From assembly GCF_001941845.1 (NCBI RefSeq), contig NZ_CP018870.1:4160001-4224000 (forward strand): 64,000 bases of DNA, written 5' to 3'. The notes beneath the pieces were generated by a model. It made no database searches, had not been told where the DNA came from, and worked only from the letters and a program-made list of their open reading frames with translations. The DNA comes from Streptomyces sp. TN58. Lineage in GTDB: Bacteria > Actinomycetota > Actinomycetes > Streptomycetales > Streptomycetaceae. Shown one piece after another: positions 34,110-42,179 of this stretch. Every line of letters starts with the position of its first letter. Within the stretch, counting starts at the first letter, position 1. The position numbers and the translations under genes are program-made.

Positions 34110-35283
34110 AGTCTCCCGAGTTCATGCTGAAGAGGAACTTGTCGCCGTAGTCGATGAAGGACGCAGTCCTGTTCTCCTCGGCGTACAGCCTGCGCAGCTC
34201 GTCCATGCCCTCCGGCGTCGGCGGCCCCAGTTCCACCAGATCGTCAGCCTTCTTGACAAATGTCCGGCCGTCCTTGTGGACGGCTTCGGTGCTCGAACAG
34301 CGCACCACGTATCCCAGCCGCGTCGGGAGCGCCTCGGCGTTCAGGGTCGAGGGTCGGATCTCGTGCGTATACAGGCGGTTGGTGGAGAGCGGCATGAAGA
34401 ATACAGAGCCGGGATAGAGGGTCAGCGTGAACGAGGAGGGCAAAGCGCCCGCATCGTCCTTGAGGCGGAAGTGGAGTCTGGTCAGCCCGCTGGTGCGCTT
34501 CAGGCCGTAGTCGAAAACATCGTCCGCCATGGGCTGCAGTTTGTCGAGCCCGTCATAGAAGGTGCAGAAGGCCATGATGCCGTTATCGGGCATGTCTTTG
34601 GTCTTGTCGGCATGGGCCGATATCTTGGCCTTGGACTGTTTGCGCTCAGCCGTGGCGAGCGTGTTGTGGTAAACCTGCGCGAGAACGTGATTCAGCGGCG
34701 CATGGTTCCGGAAAGCGGAAGCCGCCTCACGGTTCAGAGCGTCGACGATTTCCGTGTCCGTCGCACGAAATCCCTCGGTCGGCCCCGACAGATTCGTCGA
34801 GCACCGGAGCAGACGGAAATGCAGCGCGTCCCCGTCCTGCGTGACGGGAGTCAGATAGATTCCGCTGCGACGGGCCGTGCCGGGCTTGGTGGACTCCGTC
34901 AGTGACTGGAAGGCGTGCTCCGCCTGGATCCGTCCGAAGTGATCTGCGTCAAGGTCGAAGAAGCGGCGGTAGTACACGCCGACGCCGTGCACCCGGACAG
35001 GAACCCGGCCGCCTTCGACGACCGTCCAGGGCTGGTCCGGCCCGTAACCACGAGACAGCTCCCGGATGACGAACACCCTGGCAGCTGAACGAAGCCGTCC
35101 GCCGTCGACCCCTGACACATCGCCACACATGTAGACGGTCCTGTCCGCGATGTCCGCCGAGGCGAACTCCGCAGGCGTGATCGTGGTCCCGAAGAAGTCC
35201 CTGATCAGGTCGTGGTCCCACAGCGTCGAAGGCGCAACCAATATGTTGCTCGCATCGTCGATGCGGGCTTCTGTCGGGTACAT
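34090..35283 (-). CDS. putative 2-oxoglutarate/Fe(II) dioxygenase, larger partner
   Basis: This 397-residue protein lacks a family I can name but shows a plausible dioxygenase active site: His224 and Asp226 in KISAHADKTKDMP, His307 in LYTHEIRPS, and Arg322 in TRLGYVVR. Strands such as SFTLTLYPGSVFFMP fit a double-stranded beta-helix. The N-terminal 150 residues are of unknown role. I chose the ATG at 35283 (MYPTEARIDD) with AAGGACAGG upstream. The open frame continues to 35700 but that part lies in the flanking repeat and is not protein-like. It is first in a two-gene operon. Confidence 0.6.
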   Translation of the reverse strand: MYPTEARIDDASNILVAPSTLWDHDLIRDFFGTTITPAEFASADIADRTVYMCGDVSGVDGGRLRSAARVFVIRELSRGYGPDQPWTVVEGGRVPVRVHGVGVYYRRFFDLDADHFGRIQAEHAFQSLTESTKPGTARRSGIYLTPVTQDGDALHFRLLRCSTNLSGPTEGFRATDTEIVDALNREAASAFRNHAPLNHVLAQVYHNTLATAERKQSKAKISAHADKTKDMPDNGIMAFCTFYDGLDKLQPMADDVFDYGLKRTSGLTRLHFRLKDDAGALPSSFTLTLYPGSVFFMPLSTNRLYTHEIRPSTLNAEALPTRLGYVVRCSSTEAVHKDGRTFVKKADDLVELGPPTPEGMDELRRLYAEENRTASFIDYGDKFLFSMNSGDYVAPRA

Positions 35284-35359
35284 CAACGGCACCTGTCCTT
35301 CGCAGAGATGGATGTGTCCTCGAACATCGTCTCTCAACCAGCCCCGGACGGGCCGCAGT

Positions 35360-35680
35360 CGCGTGATCGAGGAGCGCGTAGCGATCTGGGGCGGCCTATG
35401 TCCAGCCACAGGGGTCCGCTGACGCCGTCCTTCAGGAGCGCGTAGCGATTTGGGGCGTACCCGGCTCCCGCTGCGCGGCGCCGACCTGCCCGAGGGATGT
35501 CTCGATGGCCGGCCCGTTCCTCTGGGGGCTTCCCGGCAGTCTTTCGGATTTCCGTGGCGGGACGGTCGGTCAAGGGGGGCCGAAGGCCCTCGCATAGCGA
35601 CGCGACCGGAGGGAGCGCCCTTGACGGGCCGGCCCGACGCGGAGAGACGATGGGACTGACGGGAAACCCCCAGAACCTCA
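35360..35680 (-). repeat. 320-bp inverted repeat, right copy
   Basis: Read on the minus strand this copy matches 32900-33219. It ends on that strand with the tandem unit ATCGCTACGCGCTCC (units at 35435-35449 and 35371-35385, 64 nt apart). The repeat lies within a 482-nt gene-free interval (35284-35765), most of which it fills. The dioxygenase promoter must lie in or next to its inner end. Confidence 0.85.
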
Positions 35681-35765
35681 CTGATCCTGGTCAGGAGCAT
35701 CCCGCCCCCGTGCCGCCGCTGCGGGTCGAGGCACGCCTCCGCTGTCTGCCGCCCCTGGCCGGGGC

Positions 35766-36011
35766 CTATCGAGCGAGCCAGCCCGTCAGTGCCGCCCAGC
35801 TCGCCGGGGCGAGGGCCAGCACCGGACCGTCCTGGACCTTCGAGTCCCTGACGTGCACGGTGTCCGGGCCGGTGGCCACCTCAAGGCAGGCGCCGCCTTC
35901 GCTGCCGCTGTACGAGGACTTGCGCCAGCTCAAGGCGACCTCAAGGCAGGCGTCGCCATCGCCGCCGCTGTAGCTGGACTTGAACCACTTCAGTGCGGTC
36001 GTGGCACTCAT
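35766..36011 (-). CDS. DUF397 protein (double-domain), second cassette
   Basis: This 81-residue protein has two DUF397 units, WFKSSYSGGDGDACLEVA and WRKSSYSGSEGGACLEVA, then VHVRDSKVQDGPVLALAPAS. It is clearly related to the protein at 20814-21062. The ATG giving MSATTALKW overlaps the stop of the XRE gene by 4 nt; an in-frame start 11 codons upstream would run into the XRE coding end. Confidence 0.88.
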   Translation of the reverse strand: MSATTALKWFKSSYSGGDGDACLEVALSWRKSSYSGSEGGACLEVATGPDTVHVRDSKVQDGPVLALAPASWAALTGWLAR

Positions 36012-36832
36012 GTCTCTCCTGCCAGGCGGTCCAACAGGCCACATGTCTGCTCGGTGTTGAGGGCCTGAGTCCGCAGCATCGCATACTTGCGCGCCAGGAT
36101 GCTGACCTCATCTGGGTCCGAGGTGAGGTGGCTGCCGCGTTGGGTTTCGGTGTACCCGTGGTGCTGATGGTTCGGAGTTTCCAGGAGGATGAACGGGCCG
36201 TCGAGAGCGGCGTGAGAGGTCCGTCCCAGCGGCAGTACCTGGAGGCTCACGTCTGGCAGGCCCGCGCAGGCGCGGAGGTGGCGCAGCTGCTCCGCGTACA
36301 CCTCGTCACCGCCGAGCCGGTCGCGGAGTACGGCCGCCCACACCACGAAGCTCAGTGTCGGCGGGGTGCTGCGGCGAAGGATCTGCTGGCGGGCGAGGCG
36401 GCGGGTGGTCAGGGCCTCGATCTCCGCCTCCGGGTGGGCGGGGACGCGGCACCGGAAGACGGCCCGGGCGTAGGTCTCCGTCTGGAGAAGGCCTGGTACC
36501 ACCTGGTTGTCGAACCAGGAGAGCGTGATCGCACGGTGCTCAAGGTCCATGTACTCCTCCGCCCACGGCGGGGTTGCGTCGATCACCGGCATGCCGTTGG
36601 CTGCCAGCGTCAACAACCCCGGCAACCCCAGGTGCTGGTCCATCAGCTCGGCGACGTTCGGCATCAGGGCGCGCCGCCCTTGCTCGATCGACGCGATCGT
36701 CTCCGCGTCCAGGCGGACCAGTTCGCCCAGTTGTCGCTGGGTCAGGTTCTTGGCGATGCGGCCGGCGGCCACCTGCGAGCCGACCATCTTCATGGTCGTC
36801 GCGTTCGGCCGTACTCGTTTCCTCGGTGGCAT
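36008..36832 (-). CDS. XRE-family regulator with DUF5753, second cassette
   Basis: This 274-residue regulator is a same-length paralogue of the protein at 21059-21883. The HTH is VAAGRIAKNLTQRQLGELVR then AETIASIEQGRRALMPNVAE. The DUF5753 domain includes SWFDNQVVPGLLQTETYARA and RRSTPPTLSFVVWAAVLR. The first five residues (MPPRK) and the conserved A/T-x-KMVGSQVA block are near identical. Recognition-helix residues differ between the two, so their operators may differ. The HATPase normally found divergent is only a remnant here. Confidence 0.92.
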   Translation of the reverse strand: MPPRKRVRPNATTMKMVGSQVAAGRIAKNLTQRQLGELVRLDAETIASIEQGRRALMPNVAELMDQHLGLPGLLTLAANGMPVIDATPPWAEEYMDLEHRAITLSWFDNQVVPGLLQTETYARAVFRCRVPAHPEAEIEALTTRRLARQQILRRSTPPTLSFVVWAAVLRDRLGGDEVYAEQLRHLRACAGLPDVSLQVLPLGRTSHAALDGPFILLETPNHQHHGYTETQRGSHLTSDPDEVSILARKYAMLRTQALNTEQTCGLLDRLAGET

Positions 36833-36887
36833 GACTGCGAACTCCCCGCCTGTACACGTGGGCTACCCCGTGCGGACCCGTACTCAT

Positions 36888-37004
36888 CTCGTCGGGGCGC
36901 TCGCCGACGACTGGGGTGTGGTGGGCAGGTCGCCCGGAAAGATCGTCTGGTGTGAGTTCCGGCTCGGATGCGGAGGCTTCGCCGGGGCCGGCCGGGAGGT
37001 GTGA
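36888..37004 (+). pseudogene. remnant of an anti-sigma-like HATPase gene (last 39 codons)
   Basis: LVGALADDWGVVGRSPGKIV then WCEFRLG aligns with LVAAVADRWGTMPRVPGKVV then WCEFAVG of the intact HATPase at 21997-22467. The preceding 50-70 nt match the intergenic region of the first cassette up to the left arm GTACTC (36880-36885) of its palindrome. The right arm and about the first two thirds of the ATPase gene are missing, so a deletion joined the palindrome centre to the ATPase G2 region. No start codon serves the remnant. Confidence 0.75.
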
Positions 37005-37043
37005 CTTCGGCGGGCCCTGGCACAGAGCCCAGCGCAGAACGCA

Positions 37044-37106
37044 CCGCACACCGCACACCGCACACCGCACCCCCCCGGACCGTCGGAAGCGGCCGGGGGT
37101 GTGCGG
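37044..37106 (+). repeat. CACACCG tandem repeat and adjoining hairpin behind the VOC gene
   Basis: The 7-bp unit CCGCACA is repeated about four times (37044-37071). It runs into a hairpin in which CCGCACCCCCCCGG-like sequence pairs with CCGGGGGTGTGCGG (37065-37106). The hairpin probably terminates the minus-strand VOC gene that ends at 37130. The unit is too short and spacerless to be CRISPR. Confidence 0.6.
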
Positions 37107-37129
37107 CTCGGGGTGCGGAGCCTCGTGCG

Positions 37130-37936
37130 TCAGGCGGGCTGTTCCGGCGCGGTCGCCTTGATCACCGAGAAGACGCCGCCCTGGGGGTCGGCGAGGACGG
37201 CCATACGGCCCGCCACCATGTCGAAGGCCGGAGCCATGACGCTGCCTCCGGCGCGCTCCGTGGCGGCCTGGATCTCGTCGACGTCGTCGACGTGGAAGTA
37301 CGGCATCCAGTGCGGCGGTACGCCGTCCGGCAGGTTGGCGAGGTCCATCATGCCGCCGACGGCGCGGTCGCCGACCTTGAACTCGGTGTACTCGCCGGCG
37401 CCGGGCATCTGGGACTTGGCCGTGGTGACGGGGAGGATCGAGGTGTAGAAGGCGGCCGCGGCGGGGACGTCGCCGGTGTTGAGTTCGCTCCAGATCAGGG
37501 CGCCGTGCTCGTTGACGATGCCCGCGCCGTCGAAGGTGCCGGCCTGCCACAGGCCGACGGCGGCGCCGGTCGGGTCGGTGATCACGGCCATCCGGCCGAG
37601 GTCCATGACGTCCACCGCGCCCAGCATGACCGAACCACCCGCGTCGGTGACGGACTTGAGGGTGGAGTCGATGGAGTCGGTCGCCAGGTACGTGGTCCAC
37701 GCGGTCGGCGGCATCGGGTCGGGCACGGTCCCGTCCGGGTTCATCGCCTTCATGATGCCGGCGACGGGCTTGCCCTTGAGGAGGCAGACGGAGTATCCGC
37801 CCTGTTCGGCCGGTCCGACCTCGCCCTGCCAGCCGAAGAGGTCGCAGTAGAAGTCGAGGGCCGCCTGCTGGTCGGGGACCATCAGGTCGATCCAGCACGG
37901 GGTGCCGGGCTTGTAGGGGCCGTTCATGTCGGGCAC
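37130..37936 (-). CDS. VOC (glyoxalase/bleomycin-resistance) family protein, two-domain
   Basis: This 268-residue protein has two vicinal-oxygen-chelate modules, residues about 10-125 and 140-262, each with paired beta-alpha-beta-beta-beta units. The first module opens TPCWIDLMVPDQQAALDFYC and ends ITDPTGAAVGLWQAGTF. The second opens LIWSELNTGDVPAAAAFYTS and ends LADPQGGVFSVIKA. It resembles Streptomyces hydrolase/glyoxalase-like proteins of unknown substrate such as CFP-30 type antigens. The GTG start has GGAGG 5-6 nt upstream. Confidence 0.87.
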   Translation of the reverse strand: MPDMNGPYKPGTPCWIDLMVPDQQAALDFYCDLFGWQGEVGPAEQGGYSVCLLKGKPVAGIMKAMNPDGTVPDPMPPTAWTTYLATDSIDSTLKSVTDAGGSVMLGAVDVMDLGRMAVITDPTGAAVGLWQAGTFDGAGIVNEHGALIWSELNTGDVPAAAAFYTSILPVTTAKSQMPGAGEYTEFKVGDRAVGGMMDLANLPDGVPPHWMPYFHVDDVDEIQAATERAGGSVMAPAFDMVAGRMAVLADPQGGVFSVIKATAPEQPA

Positions 37937-38047
37937 GGATGCCTCCGCTGAGGGATGGGGAAGGACGCGCCGTCCCCTACCCGGGCCCTACGACCCGAAT
38001 CGACCCGTTCGGGTGACGGCGGCGGTCGGCGGCCGGCCCGCCTACTA

Positions 38048-38291
38048 CGAGGCCGGTGACCTGCTCCGCGCTGTCTTCCCCTACTGGGCGGCACACGATG
38101 CGGTGTGGGCCGAGACGGAAGCCCTCCAGCGGCAGCTCGCGGACGCGGGTGCGCACCAGTGCGCGAGCCCCGTGGACCTGCTCGTGGCCGTCATCGCGCG
38201 GCAGCACGGGCTGACGGTCCTCCACCAGGACGCCGGCTTCGAGACGATCGCCAAGGTCACGGGCCGGCCGGTACGGCGCATCCTCGGCTGA
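38048..38291 (+). pseudogene. C-terminal remnant of a PIN-domain (VapC-like) toxin
   Basis: The frame contains SPVDLLVAVIARQHGLTVLH then QDAGFETIAKVTGRPVRRIL, the usual C-terminal half of VapC-type PIN nucleases including the acidic Asp residues of that half. The N-terminal half with the first catalytic Asp (normally MxxVDTSxL) is absent. The sequence before it is unrelated Pro/Arg-rich translation with no antitoxin gene. I read it as a truncated, non-functional toxin gene. Confidence 0.6.
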
Positions 38292-38292
38292 A

Positions 38293-38332
38293 ACGGAGCT
38301 GCTCCCGGCCCGAAGGCCGGGGGCAGCTCCGT
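38293..38332. terminator. bidirectional terminator between PIN remnant and argS
   Basis: An 18-bp stem (ACGGAGCTGCTCCCGGCC with its complement, one G-T wobble) closes a CGAA tetraloop directly after the argS stop codon on the minus strand. Confidence 0.87.
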
Positions 38333-38340
38333 CGCACCGG

Positions 38341-40110
38341 TCAGAGCTTCTCGGGGGTGCGGATGCCCAGGAGGGACATGCCCTTCGAGAGGGTGCGGGC
38401 CGTCAGCTCGCACAGGAACAGGCGGTTCTCGACCTGCTCCGGAGTGTCGGCCTTGAGGACCGGGCACTCCGAGTAGAACGACGTGTACAGCGACGCCAGC
38501 TGGTACAGGTACGCCGCCAGCTTGTGCGGGGCGTGCTCCGCGGCCGCCTCCGCGATCAGCTCGCCGAAGGCGTCCAGGTGCAGACCCAGCGCCCGCTCGG
38601 TCGGGGCCAGCGCCACCTCCGGGTGGGCGGCCGGGGTCGCGTCACCGGCCTTGCGCAGGATCGACTGGATACGGGCGTACGCGTACTGGAGGTACACGGA
38701 CGTGTCACCGTTCAGCGAGACCATCTGGTCCAGGTCGAACTTGTAGTCCCGGGCGGCGGACGTCGACAGGTCGGCGTACTTCACCGCGCCGATGCCCACC
38801 TGGGCGCCCCGCTCGGCGATCTCGGCCTCCGTCAGGTCCTGGGCCTTCTCCCGGACCACGGCCGAGGCACGCTCGATCGCCTCGTCCAGCAGGTCCACCA
38901 GCCGGACCGTCTCGCCCTCACGGGTCTTGAACGGCTTGCCGTCCTTGCCGAGGACCGTGCCGAAGGCCAGCTGTACGGCCTTGACGTCGTCGTTCAGCCA
39001 GCCCGCCCGGCGCGCCGTCTCGAAGACCATCTTGAAGTGGAGCGACTGCCGCGCGTCGACCACGTAGATCAGCTCGGTGGCGCCGAGGTTGGTCACGCGG
39101 TCGCGGATCGCCGACAGGTCGGTGGCGGCGTAGCCGAAGCCGCCGTCGGACTTCTGCACGATCAGCGGGGTCGGGTTGCCGTCCGGGCCCTTGACGTCCT
39201 CGAAGAACACGCACAGCGCGCCGTTGGAACGGACCGCGACGCCCGACTCCTCCAGCAGCTTGCACGTCTCGACCAGCATGTCGTTGTAGCCGGACTCGCC
39301 GACCACGTCCGGGTCCTGGATGTCCATGTCCAGCTTGTTGAAGACCGAGTAGAAGTAGATCTTCGACTCGTCCACGAACCGCTGCCACAGCGCCAGCGTC
39401 TCCGCCTCGCCCGCCTGGAGGTCCACCACCCGGGCCCGGGCCCGCGTCTTGAACTCCTCGTCGGAGTCGAACAGGGCGCGCGAGGCCTTGTAGAGGCGGT
39501 TCAGGTTGGACATGGCCTCCTCGCCGGAAGCCTGCTCGTCGTCCCCCGCCGACTTGTGGTCCAGCTCGTGCGGGTGCTCCAGCAGGTACTGGATGAGCAT
39601 GCCGAACTGGGTGCCCCAGTCGCCGATGTGGTGGCGCCGGATGACCTTCTCGCCCGTGAACTCCAGGATCTCCACCATCGCCGCGCCGATCACGGCGGAC
39701 CGCAGGTGCCCGACGTGCATCTCCTTGGCGACGTTCGGCTGCGCGTAGTCGATCACCGTCGTGCCGGCGGACGCGTTCAGCGGGACGCCGAGCCGGTCGT
39801 CGGCCGCGCGGGCCGCCAGCGTCGAGACGATCGCCGAGTCCGCGACGGTGATGTTCAGGAAGCCGGGGCCCGAGACCTCGATCTCCTTGATCAGGTCACC
39901 GGCCGGGATGCCCTCGACCACGGTCGTGGCCAGCTCGCGCGGGTTGGCCTTGGCCTTCTTCGCGAGCGCCAGGATGCCGTTGGCCTGGAAGTCGGCCCGG
40001 TCGCTTCGTCGCAGCAGCGGGTCGGCGCCACCGGCCTCCGGCAGCGCGGAGGCGAGGGCGTCGGCGACGCGCTGGTTGACGGACGAAGCGAGCGAAGGGA
40101 CCGAGGCCAT
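38341..40110 (-). CDS. argS: arginyl-tRNA synthetase
   Basis: ArgRS charges tRNA-Arg in translation. The 589-residue class I enzyme has the N-terminal Add-1 domain (about 1-110). [20 protein letters not shown] follows with the HVGH signature at 132-135, then [20 protein letters not shown]. The C-terminal DALR anticodon-binding domain ends [16 protein letters not shown]-like loop is degenerate, as in most ArgRS. The start is ATG 40110 ([10 protein letters not shown]); the open frame upstream to 40254 is not conserved-looking. It is divergent from lysS with a 242-nt shared promoter gap. Confidence 0.96.
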   Translation of the reverse strand: MASVPSLASSVNQRVADALASALPEAGGADPLLRRSDRADFQANGILALAKKAKANPRELATTVVEGIPAGDLIKEIEVSGPGFLNITVADSAIVSTLAARAADDRLGVPLNASAGTTVIDYAQPNVAKEMHVGHLRSAVIGAAMVEILEFTGEKVIRRHHIGDWGTQFGMLIQYLLEHPHELDHKSAGDDEQASGEEAMSNLNRLYKASRALFDSDEEFKTRARARVVDLQAGEAETLALWQRFVDESKIYFYSVFNKLDMDIQDPDVVGESGYNDMLVETCKLLEESGVAVRSNGALCVFFEDVKGPDGNPTPLIVQKSDGGFGYAATDLSAIRDRVTNLGATELIYVVDARQSLHFKMVFETARRAGWLNDDVKAVQLAFGTVLGKDGKPFKTREGETVRLVDLLDEAIERASAVVREKAQDLTEAEIAERGAQVGIGAVKYADLSTSAARDYKFDLDQMVSLNGDTSVYLQYAYARIQSILRKAGDATPAAHPEVALAPTERALGLHLDAFGELIAEAAAEHAPHKLAAYLYQLASLYTSFYSECPVLKADTPEQVENRLFLCELTARTLSKGMSLLGIRTPEKL

Positions 40111-40352
40111 GAGCTGCCGTTCCTGTGAGGTTCTGAGGTTCTCTACCGGGGTCGTGCTGGGTCGTGCTTGGGGTCGTGCCGGGGTGCTGCTTGGTTCGTA
40201 CTCCGTCGGACTTGGGTCTTCCGACAAGAGCCGAGTATCCCACGCGGCCGCCATCCCTTTCGCGGGATATCACTGGGTGGAAGCAACCCCAAAGTGACCC
40301 GTTCCGTCTGGGAGAATGGCCGAAGCCAGCATTCGAGATAGAAGGACGTGTC

Positions 40353-42092
40353 GTGGCTCAGAGCGCGCAGAGCAGCACCGAGACCGACTGGGTCTCCCGT
40401 TTCGCGGACGATGTCATCGCCGAGGCGGAGCGCCGAGCCCCGGGCAAAGCAGTGGTCGTCGCCTCCGGCCTCTCGCCCTCCGGCCCGGTCCACCTGGGCA
40501 ACCTGCGCGAGGTCATGACCCCGCACCTGGTCGCCGACGAGATCCGCCGCCGCGGCCACGAGGTCCGCCACCTCATCTCGTGGGACGACTACGACCGCTT
40601 CCGCAAGGTCCCCAAGGGCATCCCCGGCGTCACCGAGGAGTCGCACGCCCGGCACATCGGGCGCCCGCTGACCGCCGTCCCCGCCCCCGAGGGTTCCGCC
40701 TACCCGAACTGGGCCGAGCACTTCAAGGCCGCCATGGCCGAGTCCCTGGCCGAGCTCGGCGTCGAGTACGACCCGATCAGCCAGACCGAGCAGTACACCA
40801 CCGGTGTCTACCGCGAGCAGATCCTGCACGCGATGAAGCACCGCGGCGACATCGACGCCGTCCTCGCCCAGTACCGCACCAAGGCCAAGCCCGGCGGCAA
40901 GAAGCCCCAGCAGAAGCAGGTCGACGAGGCCGAGCTGGAGGCCGCCGAGGGCTCCGGCGCCGCCGCCGAGGACGACGGCAGCGCCGGCGAGGGCGGCTAC
41001 TTCCCGTACAAGCCGTACTGCGGCCAGTGCGGCAAGGACTTCACCAAGGTCACCTCGTACGACGACGAGACCACCGAGATGACCTACGTCTGCACCGAGG
41101 ACGAGTTCACCGAGACGGTCAAGCTCAGCGAGTTCAACCGCGGCAAGCTCGTCTGGAAGGTCGACTGGCCCATGCGCTGGGCCTTCGAGGGCGTGATCTT
41201 CGAGCCCTCCGGCGTCGACCACTCCTCGCCCGGCTCCTCCTTCCAGGTCGGCGGCCAGATCGTCCACATCTTCGGCGGCGAACAGCCCATCGGCCCGATG
41301 TACGCCTTCGTCGGCATCAGCGGCATGGCCAAGATGTCCTCCAGCAAGGGCGGGGTCTTCACCCCCGGCGACGCCCTCAAGATCATGGAGCCGCAGCTCC
41401 TGCGCTGGCTCTACGCCCGCCGCAGGCCCAACCAGTCCTTCAAGATCGCCTTCGACCAGGAGATCCAGCGCCTCTACGACGAGTGGGACAAGCTGGAGGC
41501 CAAGGTCGCCGACGGCTCCGTACTGCCCGCCGACGCCGCCGCCCACAGCCGCGCCGTCCGCGTCGCCTCCCACGAGCTGCCGCGCACCCCCCGCCCGATG
41601 CCCTACCGCACCCTCGCGTCGGTCGTCGACATCACCGCCGGACACGACGAGCAGACCCTGCGCATCCTCTCCGACCTGGAGCCGGACAAGCCCCTCACCT
41701 CCCTCGACGAGGTACGGCCCCGCCTGGACCGCGCCGAGAACTGGATCACCACCCAGGTCCCCGCCGACCAGCGCACCCTCGTACGCGAGGACCCCGACAC
41801 GGAGCTGCTGACCTCCCTGGACGACGAGGGCCGCGAATCCCTGCGCCTCCTCCTCGAAGGCCTCGACTCCCACTGGTCGCTCGACGGACTCACCACCCTC
41901 GTCTACGGCGTCCCCAAGGTCATGGCCGGCCTCGAACCCGACGCCAAGCCCACCCCCGAGCTCAAGGTCGCCCAGCGCACCTTCTTCGCACTGCTCTACC
42001 GGCTCCTCGTCACCCGCGAGACCGGGCCGCGCCTGCCCACGCTGCTCCTCGCCGTCGGCGCGGACCGCGTGCGCAAGCTGCTCGCCGTCTGA
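40353..42092 (+). CDS. lysS: lysyl-tRNA synthetase, class I type
   Basis: This 579-residue enzyme is the archaeal-style class I LysRS, not the class II enzyme of most bacteria. The HIGH motif is SGLSPSGPVHLGNLRE (HLGN at 47-50) and the KMSKS motif is KMSSS at 327-331. CGQCGKDF with a later YVC makes a probable zinc knuckle near residue 225. A Gly/Ala/Glu-rich insertion lies before the zinc region. The start is GTG with GAAGG 7 nt upstream. It sits divergent to argS, as in S. coelicolor, and ends at a strong terminator. Confidence 0.95.
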   Translation: MAQSAQSSTETDWVSRFADDVIAEAERRAPGKAVVVASGLSPSGPVHLGNLREVMTPHLVADEIRRRGHEVRHLISWDDYDRFRKVPKGIPGVTEESHARHIGRPLTAVPAPEGSAYPNWAEHFKAAMAESLAELGVEYDPISQTEQYTTGVYREQILHAMKHRGDIDAVLAQYRTKAKPGGKKPQQKQVDEAELEAAEGSGAAAEDDGSAGEGGYFPYKPYCGQCGKDFTKVTSYDDETTEMTYVCTEDEFTETVKLSEFNRGKLVWKVDWPMRWAFEGVIFEPSGVDHSSPGSSFQVGGQIVHIFGGEQPIGPMYAFVGISGMAKMSSSKGGVFTPGDALKIMEPQLLRWLYARRRPNQSFKIAFDQEIQRLYDEWDKLEAKVADGSVLPADAAAHSRAVRVASHELPRTPRPMPYRTLASVVDITAGHDEQTLRILSDLEPDKPLTSLDEVRPRLDRAENWITTQVPADQRTLVREDPDTELLTSLDDEGRESLRLLLEGLDSHWSLDGLTTLVYGVPKVMAGLEPDAKPTPELKVAQRTFFALLYRLLVTRETGPRLPTLLLAVGADRVRKLLAV

Positions 42093-42114
42093 CACCCCGC
42101 CGCCGGAGGCGCAC

Positions 42115-42158
42115 ATGCGCGAGGGCCCGCACCCCGAGGGGTGCGGGCCCTTGCGCAT
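42115..42158. terminator. bidirectional terminator between lysS and the DUF2637 gene
   Basis: AGGGCCCGCACCCC and GGGGTGCGGGCCCT form a 14-bp perfect stem, extended by ATGCGC/GCGCAT. It lies in the 87-nt gap between convergent genes. Confidence 0.9.
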
Positions 42159-42179
42159 ACCGGTGTCGCCGGCCTGCCA

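Noticed and set aside
35284..35700. N-terminal extension of the 397-residue dioxygenase to 35700
   Set aside because: The extra 139 codons lie mostly within the 320-bp repeat and read as the same non-protein text in both copies.
37044..37071. CRISPR-like short repeats
   Set aside because: The unit is 7 bp, tandem and without spacers, so it is a simple microsatellite-like repeat.
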